Assembly (NCBI GenBank): GCA_029881035.1
Contig: JAOUNI010000015.1
Location: 1-49,685 of the forward strand
Source: Gammaproteobacteria bacterium
GTDB lineage: Bacteria; Pseudomonadota; Gammaproteobacteria; SZUA-229
Direction of reading: 5' to 3'
DNA: 49,685 nt
Positions 30,899 through 40,490 of the stretch are shown piece by piece (position 1 is the first letter of the stretch; each line of letters opens with the position of its first letter). Position numbers and translations under genes: made by a program. The notes under the pieces were generated by a model. It was not told where the DNA came from and ran no database searches. It saw only the letters and a program-made list of their open reading frames with translations.

Positions 30899-30920
30899 GA
30901 TTTTGTGGCACTATTAGCGC

Positions 30921-32312
30921 ATGTCCGATACCATTACATTTCCAGCTTCTACACGCACCGATAATTTGAAAGTTCCACCTCATTCGATTGAGGCTGAACA
31001 GGCGGTTATCGGTGGTTTATTGCTTGATAATCGAGCCTGGGAGAAGATTGCTGATCGTATTCATGAAAAGGATTTTTATCGTCAGGATCACCGGATGATC
31101 TTCAGGGCTATCGGTTTACTGGAAGCAAAATCTCAGCCATTTGATGTGGTTACACTTTCAGAATCGTTAGCACAGAGTGATGAACTTGCGGATGCAGGAG
31201 GCATGGCTTATCTGGGGCGCTTAGCTAAAGATACGCCTAGTGCGGCGAATATTGTTGCCTACGCGGATATCGTACGTGAACGTTCAGTGTTGCGCCAATT
31301 AATTAATGTCGGTACAGATATTGCGTCCAGTGGTTTCAGGCCTGAAGGTAGGGATACTGCCGAATTACTCGAGCAGGCAGAGAAGAGTGTTTTTGCGATT
31401 GCCGAGCAGAAAGTACGTGGTCAAACCGGCGTTAGAGCCATCAGTCAGGTGCTTTCCAAAACCGTAGAGCAAATTGACCATTTGTTTGAAACTAAAGGCG
31501 CTGTCTCTGGTGTGGCTTCAGGTTTTACTGACCTCGATAAAAAAACTACAGGCTTTCAGGCCGGTGATCTGGTCATCGTCGCAGGCCGTCCTTCTATGGG
31601 TAAAACTACTTTTGCGATGAACGTGGCAGAAGCGGCTGCGATATCCGGTGGTCTGCCGGTTGCAGTGTTTAGTATGGAGATGCCCGGTGAGCAACTGGCA
31701 ATGCGTATGATTTCTTCATTAGGTCGCATTGATCAGCATCATATTCGTACGGGTGAGCTAACAGACGAGGATTGGCCACGCATTACCTCTGCAATTTCTA
31801 TGCTTTCTGAAACTAAGTTGTTTATAGATGATACACCGGCGATGTCGCCGAATGAAGTGCGTGCCAGAGCTCGACGTATCAAGCGTGAACATGGTCTGGG
31901 TTTGATTGTGATTGATTACCTTCAGCTGATGCAGGTGTCCGGTGGTAGCGAGAACAGGGCAACAGAAATTTCTGAGATTTCACGTGGTTTGAAAGCACTG
32001 GCTAAAGAATTAGGAATACCGGTAATTGCTTTGTCTCAGCTTAATCGAAGTCTTGAGCAACGCCCGGATAAACGTCCGGTGATGTCAGATTTGCGTGAAT
32101 CAGGCGCGATCGAGCAGGATGCAGATATTATTTTGTTCGTTTATCGCGATGAAGTTTATAACGATGAAAGTCCTGATAAAGGTACGGCAGAAATTATCAT
32201 CGGCAAGCAACGTAATGGCCCAATCGGTAAAGTTCGCCTGACTTTCCACGGTAAATATACCCGTTTTGATGATTTTATGCCGGAAATGTACAGTAATGAA
32301 GGTTTTGAATAG
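30921..32312 (+). CDS. dnaB: Replicative DNA helicase DnaB
   Basis: 463 residues, uninterrupted. The N-terminal helical domain (about 20-120, PPHSIEAEQAVIGGLLLD) is followed by a linker and the RecA-like motor. Walker A is AGRPSMGKTTFAMN, then FSMEMPGEQLAMRM, Walker B LIVIDYLQLMQ, and the arginine-finger region with SDLRESGAIEQDADIILFVYR. It unwinds DNA at the replication fork as a hexamer. No intein is present. No Shine-Dalgarno sequence is obvious in the 22 bases after the preceding terminator. The order rplI-dnaB-alr is conserved. Confidence 0.98.
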   Translation: MSDTITFPASTRTDNLKVPPHSIEAEQAVIGGLLLDNRAWEKIADRIHEKDFYRQDHRMIFRAIGLLEAKSQPFDVVTLSESLAQSDELADAGGMAYLGRLAKDTPSAANIVAYADIVRERSVLRQLINVGTDIASSGFRPEGRDTAELLEQAEKSVFAIAEQKVRGQTGVRAISQVLSKTVEQIDHLFETKGAVSGVASGFTDLDKKTTGFQAGDLVIVAGRPSMGKTTFAMNVAEAAAISGGLPVAVFSMEMPGEQLAMRMISSLGRIDQHHIRTGELTDEDWPRITSAISMLSETKLFIDDTPAMSPNEVRARARRIKREHGLGLIVIDYLQLMQVSGGSENRATEISEISRGLKALAKELGIPVIALSQLNRSLEQRPDKRPVMSDLRESGAIEQDADIILFVYRDEVYNDESPDKGTAEIIIGKQRNGPIGKVRLTFHGKYTRFDDFMPEMYSNEGFE

Positions 32313-32328
32313 GCATTAATGCCAGCTT

Positions 32329-33417
32329 ATGTCTGCGATGAAAACGCATACAAGAATTGCACGGGTCGGTATTGATGCCGAAGCGCTCCGCCATAATCTT
32401 CAACGTGTTAGAGCTTTTTCCCCAAATAGTAAAGTAATTGCTGTGATCAAGGCGAATGCCTATGGTCACGGTGTACAAATAGCGGCCAATGCTTTATCTG
32501 ATGCTGATGCTTTTGCTCTGGCTACACCCAACGAAGCTATATTCCTGCGCCAGTTAGGCGTTTCTAAACCTTTGATTGTATTGCAGGGTTTTTTAACGAT
32601 TGAAGAACTAATTGCTTTAGCTGATCTTAATATTCAACCTGTTATTCATCAATCTGAACAAATCGATTTATTGGAACAATGCTCCGATGTTAAGCTCAAC
32701 GTCTGGTTAAAGATCGATACCGGTATGCATCGTCTCGGTATGTCGCTGAAAGTGGCGGAATCTTCGTGTCATCGATTACAGGTTTGCACATCAGTAAGTG
32801 AAGTTCGTTTGATGAGTCATTTTGCTAATGCTGACGAACCAGATCATCCAATGAATTATGAGCAATGGTCGGCTTTTAGCCATTTGCATGAAACATTTAA
32901 GCAGGTAGAAGCCAGCATGGCCAATTCTGCTGCGTTAATCACTATGCCGAACAGCCATTTGCAATGGGTCAGGCCAGGTATTATGTTGTACGGCTCATCA
33001 CCTCTGAAAAATAAGACCGCCAGTGAGCTGGATTTGAAACCCGTCATGCAGTTTGAATCGAAACTGCTGGCTGTACAGTCGCTTAAACAGGGCGATAAGA
33101 TTGGTTATGGTAGTACCTGGCAATGTCCAGAGGACATGAAAGTAGGTGTGGTTGCAGCGGGTTATGCTGATGGTTATCCACGGCACGCTAGAACGGGCAC
33201 ACCGGTATGGATTAATAACAGCTTATGTCCTTTGCTGGGACGCGTTTCCATGGATAGCCTCTGTGTTGATCTTCGGGGTGTAGACGCTAAAATTAATGAG
33301 CGTGTTGTACTTTGGGGCAAAGAATTATCTGTGGATGTAGTGGCTGAGCACGCGGGTACTATTGCTTATGAGCTTTTATGTCATGCGGGTGCAGGATTTA
33401 TGTCATCAGTAGAGTGA
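32329..33417 (+). CDS. alr: Alanine racemase
   Basis: 362 residues. The PLP lysine is K41 in VIAVIKANAYGHG. Further motifs are LKIDTGMHRLGM, MSHFANADEPDH, RPGIMLYGSSP and the catalytic-tyrosine region KIGYGSTWQ, followed by VAAGYADGYPR and RVSMDSLCVDL in the C-terminal beta domain. It supplies D-alanine for peptidoglycan. ATG at 32329 is used; the fourth codon is also ATG and cannot be excluded, as neither has a clear ribosome site. It starts 16 bases after dnaB and probably shares its transcript. Confidence 0.96.
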   Translation: MSAMKTHTRIARVGIDAEALRHNLQRVRAFSPNSKVIAVIKANAYGHGVQIAANALSDADAFALATPNEAIFLRQLGVSKPLIVLQGFLTIEELIALADLNIQPVIHQSEQIDLLEQCSDVKLNVWLKIDTGMHRLGMSLKVAESSCHRLQVCTSVSEVRLMSHFANADEPDHPMNYEQWSAFSHLHETFKQVEASMANSAALITMPNSHLQWVRPGIMLYGSSPLKNKTASELDLKPVMQFESKLLAVQSLKQGDKIGYGSTWQCPEDMKVGVVAAGYADGYPRHARTGTPVWINNSLCPLLGRVSMDSLCVDLRGVDAKINERVVLWGKELSVDVVAEHAGTIAYELLCHAGAGFMSSVE

Positions 33418-33502
33418 CAGTTTGTAAATAATTAGTCTATTCTAATCAGATGAAATTATTTTTAAGTGATGTGTATTGATACGCATATTTATGGAGTAGA
33501 AA

Positions 33503-34594
33503 ATGATTAAGAAGAAATTATTAGTTGCAGTGCTGATGGCTGCCTCGGTTTCATTAGCGAGTTGTGGTGGTAGTACGGCAATGTTCCGTGGTGATATTAG
33601 CCGCACAGGAATGATGGCAAGTTCAGGCCCAACTTCATTAGATAAGTTAGCCTGGAAGCACAATTTTCCCGACAAGGTTTATGCATCACCAGTAGCTGAT
33701 GATACCAATATATATATTGGTAGTAACGATGGTCTGTTGTATGCGCTAGATCAGAGTAGCGGCAAAATTCTGTGGAGTTTTAGAACAGGTGCTAATGTTG
33801 AATCATCGGCCGCACTTGCAGATGGTTATGTGTTTATTGGTAGTTGGGATAATAATTTGTATGCAATTGATTCTGATACACGTGCTGAACACTGGACGTT
33901 CCCAGTCAATGGTCCAATTTCATCTTCGCCCGTGATAAATAATGGCATTGTTTATGTGGGTGGTGAAGATGGAAATATGTATGCCATTGATATTGAAACG
34001 GGCCGAGAAAAATGGAAATTTGATGCTAAGGGTGCTATCTATACCTCGCCAGCCATTAAGGGCGAGCTTATATTTTTTGGTACGCTCAAAGGTGTGATGT
34101 ATGCGGTGAATGCAGAAACAGGGAAAGAGTTCTGGCGTTTCCCAACGCGTCATAAAATTCATTCCTCGCCAGCTGTGGACGATAATAATGTTTATTTTGG
34201 TAGTGATGATAAACATATTTATGCGGTTAATATACGAACTGGTCAGCAGACATGGCGGAAGAAAACAGCAGGCCAGATATTATCTTCACCTGCATTAAGT
34301 GGTGATCGAATAATTTTTGGTAGCAAAGATGGTTATATTTATGCGTATAACAAAGACGACGGTTTCCGTGAATGGGAATATCGCACTGAAGGTCCTGTCT
34401 TTTCATCACCTGTAATTGCATCAGGGGTAGTTTATATTGGTAGCACTGATCGAAATCTCTATGTGCTGAAAGAATCTGATGGCAGTTTTATGTGGAAATA
34501 TACCACCGAGGATAAAATTTTCTCAGCACCTGTAGTGAGTAATGGAAAAGTCTTTTTTAACAGTGTTGATGGTTCCTTATATGCGGTTCAATAA
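33503..34594 (+). CDS. Lipoprotein with an eight-bladed PQQ-like beta-propeller (BamB-like)
   Basis: 363 residues. The signal peptide ends in the lipobox SLASC (C21). The rest is eight regular repeats of the form SSPV..G.VYIGS.DG.LYAL...TG...W.F, starting near YASPVADD and ending FSAPVVSN. These are PQQ-like propeller blades as in BamB. Family relatives include the outer-membrane assembly factor BamB and soluble dehydrogenase-like proteins; no quinone-binding or metal residues stand out, so a structural or binding role is more likely. BamB normally sits next to der/hisS, not next to alr, so I do not call it bamB. A TATGGAGTAG ribosome site precedes the ATG. Confidence 0.85.
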   Translation: MIKKKLLVAVLMAASVSLASCGGSTAMFRGDISRTGMMASSGPTSLDKLAWKHNFPDKVYASPVADDTNIYIGSNDGLLYALDQSSGKILWSFRTGANVESSAALADGYVFIGSWDNNLYAIDSDTRAEHWTFPVNGPISSSPVINNGIVYVGGEDGNMYAIDIETGREKWKFDAKGAIYTSPAIKGELIFFGTLKGVMYAVNAETGKEFWRFPTRHKIHSSPAVDDNNVYFGSDDKHIYAVNIRTGQQTWRKKTAGQILSSPALSGDRIIFGSKDGYIYAYNKDDGFREWEYRTEGPVFSSPVIASGVVYIGSTDRNLYVLKESDGSFMWKYTTEDKIFSAPVVSNGKVFFNSVDGSLYAVQ

Positions 34595-34695
34595 AGAAAC
34601 TCATAAACATTAAATAATGAGGTTTTATCATAGACCGTTAAATGTTCAAATCAGTTCTTTAATATGTAGTTAATAATAAACAGAAGGAGTGTTCT

Positions 34696-37110
34696 ATGAA
34701 GTTTAAGTATGTTGCACCAGCAATATTAATGGGCTTGTCAGCCTTAATTACGGGTTGCAGTGGAGGTGGAGGTGATAGTGCTGTAGCTGCACCGAAGACC
34801 TTAAGTGGAACCGCTGCAGCTGGAGCACCTATCATTGGCCAGGTCACTGTTAAAGGTGCTCTTGGTAATACCAAATCAGCATTGATAGAAGCCAATGGTA
34901 ACTATAATGTAGATGTTTCGGGCTTAACTGCTCCTTACAGATTGCGCGCTGAAGGCACGGTCGGTGGTCGTACCTATAGACTGCATTCCTATGCAGAAGC
35001 TGCGGATGTCGGTGGCAATGTAAATATTACGCCGTTTACTGATCTGATCGTCGCTAATGCGGCATCAATGATTGCAGAACAATATTTCAATTCGAATACA
35101 CCGGTAGATCTGGATCCCGTTGAAGTAGAAGCGCAGGAAGCAGCACTGCAGGCCAAGTTACAAAATGTATTTACTACCTTGGGTGTAGATGCAGCCATTA
35201 ATCTATTAAATTCAACTTTTAGTGCTGACCATACAGGGCTTGATGCCGCACTGGATATTGTGAATGTTGAAGTGGATCCATTGCTTAATGTAGCGACTAT
35301 TACCAACCTGATAGAAAATACATCTATTACAGATAGTATTGTTGATACAGCCGATAATACAACCACATTGACAGTGACTGATCCTGCGGCATTAACCACA
35401 GCGGTGAGTGATACTCAGGCCATTGCCAATATCTTCACCGGCATGACAACCGCATTTGCCAGTGGTCTGCCGACTCAGGTAGCCATTCAGGACTACTTTG
35501 CAAGCACCTTCTCCATGTCGGATATGAACAAGGCCCTGTTCCTGACAGATGTCACTACTGATCCCAGCATGATTGGCTTCACGCTTAGTAACGTGGTGGT
35601 GAAAAATCTGGATTCCTCATTAGGTACTGCTGAAGTGGTGTTCAATGCGGGTTTCAATGGCTATGTTGAGCCCGATCCAATCAAGTGGTATGTGGTTAAA
35701 GACGCTACTCTCGGCTGGCAGTTTAATGGTGATCAGCGCATTGTAGAAGCCTATTTCAATTTCCATTGTAATGATTATGATGGTGCAGGTGGCTGGACTG
35801 GCTCTTGTGGTATCAATACTCAGTTCTGGGATAACGACACGACCAATAACGGAACAGGTGGTACATTTATCGCATCGGGTACCGTGAGAATCATTGATGG
35901 TACTGACGGCGTAACTGAAAAAGCTATTGTCTATCTTGGTACACCGGCAGGTTCGGCACCGGGTGATGTGCAGGTTTACAATGAATCTATGACTAACTAC
36001 TCGGGTGACTGGAAAGGTTTTGGTACCGCTATAGGCGAAATTGATCCCAGCATTTTCGCAGTGGGTGACATCATTGAATATAATGCCTACACTCAGGCAC
36101 TGGATATTAGCATCCCAACTGCACCTGCAATCGCACCGGGAGTTGTGCCTGTGGCAACCTATACAGATGCCCTGTTATTTGTCCCATCGAGTGTGGGTAA
36201 ATATCCAACTGCAACTTTAGCTGCGCAAACAGCTATCAATAACTTCACCATGGGTAGCAATCTGACCGTTGCCTGGAACCTGGTAGCAGGCACCCGTAAC
36301 GATGAAGTAAAGGTTATGCTCAGTGACAGCATGGGTAATTCAATCGAAACCTGGATTAAAAACACTGGTTCTACCACGAACAGTATGACCTTTGCATCAA
36401 CTGAACTGGATGCAACAGCTGCATCCGGTGCAGGTCTTGACCCTAATGCAACGACATACGAACTTCGTGTAAGAATCTACACCACTGATCAAATTACCGG
36501 TCAGCAGCACTCAAGAGATTATACCGCCAATATTCCTGGTCCAGCTGCGACTGGTGGCGGTGGTGGCGGTGGTTCATCACTGGTCTGTGGTTATGAGTCT
36601 GGCTGGAATGATTTAGCTGATGCTGGCCTGGGTGCACCAATTAATCCTAATAGTTTTGCAGAGTATGAAACTGTATTGACTGATTGTGGTACTGCACAGG
36701 CATTTACGGTCGCAGATGTAGCTGGTTCTGTTTTGGTTGACTCAGGTGAAACTACAACATTTAATGACTCTGCCAATGCTGGCACATTGGCGGATCCAAA
36801 AACTGGTGTTTTTGATGATGGTGCAGGATTTGTTATTGATTTTGAATGGTATGTGGAAGACGCTACCTGTTCAGGTTGTACACACAGTTATGTAGTTGTG
36901 TATACAGATTCCACAATGGATGTTGATCTGCCAGCTGGTTTCTCTCTCAGGGAAACAAGTGCTCTAATGAGTGTGACAGGAACACCTGGTATTGCGGGTG
37001 CTGTTTATTCGTTTAATAAATATTCAGAACAGTCAAATTACGGCGATATGATGCGCTCAACTGGAACTGATGGCGAAATCTGGTCATCACCAGGTAATGT
37101 ATTACAGTAA
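34696..37110 (+). CDS. Large surface or periplasmic lipoprotein of unknown function
   Basis: 804 residues. The lipobox LITGC (C21) is followed by a Gly/Ser/Asp spacer. A carboxypeptidase-regulatory-like beta-sandwich repeat follows (about 35-115: LSGTAAAGAPIIGQVTVKG, GNYNVDVSGL). The middle is Asp/Thr-rich (about 120-400). Two further beta-rich parts come next, separated by a glycine run in ATGGGGGGGSSLVCGYESG (about 617-635). The final part holds a cysteine pair in EDATCSGCTHSY. The composition (few Lys/Arg, many Asp/Thr/Ser/Ala) is that of exported marine-type surface proteins. I do not recognise a catalytic motif. GAAGGAG lies before the ATG, and a good terminator follows the stop. It begins 101 bases after the propeller lipoprotein and may be co-transcribed. 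Confidence 0.75.
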   Translation: MKFKYVAPAILMGLSALITGCSGGGGDSAVAAPKTLSGTAAAGAPIIGQVTVKGALGNTKSALIEANGNYNVDVSGLTAPYRLRAEGTVGGRTYRLHSYAEAADVGGNVNITPFTDLIVANAASMIAEQYFNSNTPVDLDPVEVEAQEAALQAKLQNVFTTLGVDAAINLLNSTFSADHTGLDAALDIVNVEVDPLLNVATITNLIENTSITDSIVDTADNTTTLTVTDPAALTTAVSDTQAIANIFTGMTTAFASGLPTQVAIQDYFASTFSMSDMNKALFLTDVTTDPSMIGFTLSNVVVKNLDSSLGTAEVVFNAGFNGYVEPDPIKWYVVKDATLGWQFNGDQRIVEAYFNFHCNDYDGAGGWTGSCGINTQFWDNDTTNNGTGGTFIASGTVRIIDGTDGVTEKAIVYLGTPAGSAPGDVQVYNESMTNYSGDWKGFGTAIGEIDPSIFAVGDIIEYNAYTQALDISIPTAPAIAPGVVPVATYTDALLFVPSSVGKYPTATLAAQTAINNFTMGSNLTVAWNLVAGTRNDEVKVMLSDSMGNSIETWIKNTGSTTNSMTFASTELDATAASGAGLDPNATTYELRVRIYTTDQITGQQHSRDYTANIPGPAATGGGGGGGSSLVCGYESGWNDLADAGLGAPINPNSFAEYETVLTDCGTAQAFTVADVAGSVLVDSGETTTFNDSANAGTLADPKTGVFDDGAGFVIDFEWYVEDATCSGCTHSYVVVYTDSTMDVDLPAGFSLRETSALMSVTGTPGIAGAVYSFNKYSEQSNYGDMMRSTGTDGEIWSSPGNVLQ

Positions 37111-37132
37111 AACATAGTTAAGTTATGAGTAG

Positions 37133-37160
37133 AAAAGCCATCCTTCGGGGTGGCTTTTTT
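37133..37160. terminator. Terminator with TTCG tetraloop between convergent genes
   Basis: The stem is AAAAGCCATCC (37133-37143) with GGGTGGCTTTT (37148-37158), with one G-T pair and a stable TTCG loop; T continues to 37160. It ends the lipoprotein transcript and, because of the flanking A run, could also serve the nuclease gene on the other strand. Confidence 0.9.
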
Positions 37161-37190
37161 ATTGTCTGAATGAGGCAGAATTTGGTATTT

Positions 37191-40013
37191 TCAGGCTTCC
37201 CAGCTACTTTTTCGGCACAAGCCTTCAAAGTGACAATAGCTGCAAGTGGTCATATCACCCCAGGCGGGTAATTTTTTTTCTTGCTGAATCATATTGAGCA
37301 TAATTTTGAGTCGGTTAAGAACGTCATTTTTTATAGATGTAAGTGCTTCACCTGAAAGCGTAGCGCCTTCCTTTATTTTAGTTTTTGCATCATCGAGTAT
37401 CAGATAAATAATATTGTTTGCGGCTTCATCGAGTAGGGCATAGGTAGTGAGTTGGATGTTTTCACCGCAATCGACCTCATCCTGACTAGCAGAGCTGCCG
37501 GTTTTGTAATCGATAATGCAATGTTCACCATTATTATCGATGTGACTGCGGTCAATACGATCCAGTCGGCCAAAAATAGTGGTTGCTGGAGCAATTTCTT
37601 TTTCGATATTTTCTTCGGTGCTGTAAATAGACCAGTTATTTTGCTGTTCAATTTGCCAGTCAATATAACTGGGAATGTGTTTCAGCCATCTATGTAACCA
37701 GCTGCGATGAAGTATATTATTTTCCAGGTCAGTTTCAAAAATTATACTGGATGTTTTAGTTAAGTGCGCAATGGCTTGATCACGATTTTTTGTGGTGACC
37801 GGTTCTGGAAAAGGCGGCGGCAGTATCTCAGCCTGTTGATGAAAAGCCTGTAGCGCTCGGTGAACCCGTTCACCATAGTCCGATTTTTTTAATTCTTCAC
37901 TGATTTCATCAGCAGGTTTCAGTTTGAGCATGTCTCCCGAAAAAAACTGATACGGACAATTGATCAAACGTTGATGCATGCCAGCTGAAATACGTTTTGG
38001 AAATAAGTCTTTTGGTGCGGAGGGTGCGGCCTGTTTTGCACGTTCGGGTAAGGCCTCGGTATCACAAACCATGACGCCGTTATATTTCAAAAGCAGTTCA
38101 GCCAGTTCGTTATTGGCCAGTGATTGGTTAAAGCATAACTGGTGAAAATTTTCTAAGGCTTCTATCCAGGGTGAGGGCGGAATTTTCTCGCCATTGGTTT
38201 CTGATTTATAAGTAATTAAAGTTTGTTTGCTATTGCTTAGTAGCTGCTGAAAAAATTGCAGACGTTGTGCGCACATGGTGTCCCATGTAGTGAGTCCGAG
38301 AGACTTTTTTACTTGTTGATTAAAGAAAGGCGAACTGGGCGGGGAGCCGGGCATAAATTGACGATCGGCTGCGGCGATCACCAGTTTGTCGAAGTTTCTT
38401 AATTGCGCCTGCTCCAGCGTCATGAGTTGCACGGGCGATGCTTCCGTCTGCGGGCTGAACATGTGCTCTTCCAGAGACATGCCTAGCCAGATTCTGAAAT
38501 CATCCCATAGTAATGGTGGGTTACTGTAAGCCAGGCTGTGCTTCATATCGCCGAGTGTCTGCATGATGCGCATGCCGGCCGGATCCTGTGAGAACATCTG
38601 TTCCAGCCCCAGCAGTTTTACGTTGTCGAGCAGGGCGTCAAGAAAAACCTCCAGTGGATATTTTTTCTTTGAATGATAGAGCAGGCTCAGTGGTTTGGCG
38701 TTGTGCTCAAGCTGGTTGAGCACGGCAACTATATTGTCGTAGGCATCCCTGGGCCAGTGTCCGAGTTTTTTCAGGCGATAGTGGAGGTGTTCTTTGTAGC
38801 GGGCCAGGCCTCGAGCGATACCTTCATGCTGGATGATATCTTTTTCCAGGCGGTAAACATTATTCAGTAATTCGTCACGATAGTTATCAGTGTCATTGTT
38901 AAGCCGAACAAAATGGGACTTGAGAAAATCCAGCATCGGGCGGTAATCAAAATCTTCTTCAATGCACTCCAACCAGCGCTCTAGTACAGCCGCGGCGCTG
39001 GTGGTGGCTAACGACCAGCCTGCAATATCTTGCAAGGGTACATTAGATCTTTCCAGTAGCGCTCGTAATCGGCGTGAGAGTTTTCGGTCTTCAGAAACAA
39101 TGCCGATCCTTTTATCTCCAGAGATTAGCCACTTTCGTATTTGCAGATCAATGGCGCAAGCTTCATTTTCAATTTCTTTGCAGGCATAAATCGAAAATGG
39201 CAATGCCTGATCCTGTTGGATTGATTTGAATTGCTCAACTCTGCTTTTCAGTGGTGCTTCGTTATAAGCGAAGGCATGGTGAAAAAACTGTTGGGTGTAA
39301 CTGGCTGCGGAAGAGGGCTGTTCTACTTCATGGCATTGCCTGGAGTTTTTCAATGATTGAATAAATTGTTTTTCACACGGTAATAATTGTTCATTGCCAA
39401 GGTTGTAACAGTAGAAATTATCAGGTAGTTGATGGTGAGCTTCGTGTAGGCGGAGGACATAGGCACTGGAACTATCCAGTAAAACATTAGCCTGTAATTG
39501 TTGATGCCAGGCATGCCATAACGTATGTACCAGATGGGCTTCCTTTTGTAACTGTGGGTGAGTCTGCTCAATGGTATAAGCATGTTGAACAGTTTTCAGC
39601 CATTCATCAGTGAATTGGTTGATGCTTGCGTGATGTAAGTTAAGTTCATCGAAAAATTTGAGTAGCGATAATGAAACCTGCCATTTATTTTCTTCATTAA
39701 ACAATGACGGAAACTGTTGCAAGGCTTCGATAAACATCAGGCGACGTGCCTGTTCGGAAATAATGGTGTACTCAGAGTGATCAGGCAGAGTGATGTTCGT
39801 GTTGATCCATTCTTTAAGTGTACCGATCCAGGGCGGAATAATAGCATCGTAACCGAAGTTTTTTATCTGGCGCAATAATTCGGCACGAAAGCTCTGGCCA
39901 GTACTATTATTCGGAAGAAAAACGGTGACTGAATCCAGTTGAGGGAGAGAAGGTTTAAATTGTTCGAGCAGCTGCGCTACAGCTATTTCCATACTAGTCT
40001 GATGATGACTCAT
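37191..40013 (-). CDS. AddB-like PD-(D/E)XK nuclease / DNA repair protein
   Basis: 940 residues. The N-terminal two thirds resemble an inactivated UvrD-type helicase (SVTVFLPNNSTGQSFRAELL where a Walker A would be; later IGIVSEDRKLSRRLRALLERSN and LMTLEQAQLRNFDKLVIAAAD). The C-terminal nuclease domain (about 690-940) has GRLDRID and IIDYKTGSS, the Asp and Lys of the PD-(D/E)XK site. The cysteines LINCPYQFF and CSYCHFEGLCRKS fit an AddB-type [4Fe-4S] clasp. It probably takes part in end resection and recombination with an AddA/UvrD-like helicase, but no such gene is in the window. fdxA is 9 bases upstream on the same strand. Confidence 0.85.
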   Translation of the reverse strand: MSHHQTSMEIAVAQLLEQFKPSLPQLDSVTVFLPNNSTGQSFRAELLRQIKNFGYDAIIPPWIGTLKEWINTNITLPDHSEYTIISEQARRLMFIEALQQFPSLFNEENKWQVSLSLLKFFDELNLHHASINQFTDEWLKTVQHAYTIEQTHPQLQKEAHLVHTLWHAWHQQLQANVLLDSSSAYVLRLHEAHHQLPDNFYCYNLGNEQLLPCEKQFIQSLKNSRQCHEVEQPSSAASYTQQFFHHAFAYNEAPLKSRVEQFKSIQQDQALPFSIYACKEIENEACAIDLQIRKWLISGDKRIGIVSEDRKLSRRLRALLERSNVPLQDIAGWSLATTSAAAVLERWLECIEEDFDYRPMLDFLKSHFVRLNNDTDNYRDELLNNVYRLEKDIIQHEGIARGLARYKEHLHYRLKKLGHWPRDAYDNIVAVLNQLEHNAKPLSLLYHSKKKYPLEVFLDALLDNVKLLGLEQMFSQDPAGMRIMQTLGDMKHSLAYSNPPLLWDDFRIWLGMSLEEHMFSPQTEASPVQLMTLEQAQLRNFDKLVIAAADRQFMPGSPPSSPFFNQQVKKSLGLTTWDTMCAQRLQFFQQLLSNSKQTLITYKSETNGEKIPPSPWIEALENFHQLCFNQSLANNELAELLLKYNGVMVCDTEALPERAKQAAPSAPKDLFPKRISAGMHQRLINCPYQFFSGDMLKLKPADEISEELKKSDYGERVHRALQAFHQQAEILPPPFPEPVTTKNRDQAIAHLTKTSSIIFETDLENNILHRSWLHRWLKHIPSYIDWQIEQQNNWSIYSTEENIEKEIAPATTIFGRLDRIDRSHIDNNGEHCIIDYKTGSSASQDEVDCGENIQLTTYALLDEAANNIIYLILDDAKTKIKEGATLSGEALTSIKNDVLNRLKIMLNMIQQEKKLPAWGDMTTCSYCHFEGLCRKSSWEA

Positions 40014-40022
40014 TAGCGCAGA

Positions 40023-40346
40023 TTATCGCTCCAGGTATTTCAGCTTACCTTCAACGCCATCCCAGTCGTCAGCATCATCAGGTGGGCTTTTGCTCTCATT
40101 GATTACCGGCCATTCACGACTGAGTTCTTCGTTCAGGGCCAGAAAGGCCGCCTGATCAGATGGCAGGTCATCATCGGCATAAATCGCATTTGCTGGGCAC
40201 TCAGGCACACATAAGGTGCAATCAATGCATTCTTCAGGATCGATAACCAGAAAATTAGGACCTTCATGGAAGCAATCGACGGGACAAACATCGACACAAT
40301 CAGTGTATTTGCATTTAATGCAATTTTCACCCACTACATAAGTCAT
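40023..40346 (-). CDS. fdxA: 7Fe ferredoxin FdxA
   Basis: 107 residues, the common FdxA length. The first cluster motif is [18 protein letters not shown], the Azotobacter ferredoxin I pattern for a [3Fe-4S] cluster. The second is [16 protein letters not shown], for a [4Fe-4S] cluster. The acidic C-terminal extension is typical. It is a low-potential electron carrier in the cytoplasm. It is transcribed divergently from galU and followed after 9 bases by the nuclease gene, whose product itself seems to carry an Fe-S cluster. Confidence 0.95.
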   Translation of the reverse strand: MTYVVGENCIKCKYTDCVDVCPVDCFHEGPNFLVIDPEECIDCTLCVPECPANAIYADDDLPSDQAAFLALNEELSREWPVINESKSPPDDADDWDGVEGKLKYLER

Positions 40347-40490
40347 ATTCTGGCTCCTAACAAGTCACAATTTATTAAACTAAACGGTAGAAAAAATAGC
40401 AGGAGAAATACTATCACAGTGAAAAGCTGCAGGGTGATCGTAGATGGTCTAAAATCGGTGAAATTTTTTGATTTATGACAAGGATAAATA

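Noticed and set aside
30921-32312. Intein in DnaB
   Set aside because: The protein has the normal 463-residue length and all motor motifs are contiguous.
33503-34594. BamB itself
   Set aside because: The propeller fits, but BamB genes normally lie by der/hisS; the alr position is not diagnostic, so only BamB-like is claimed.
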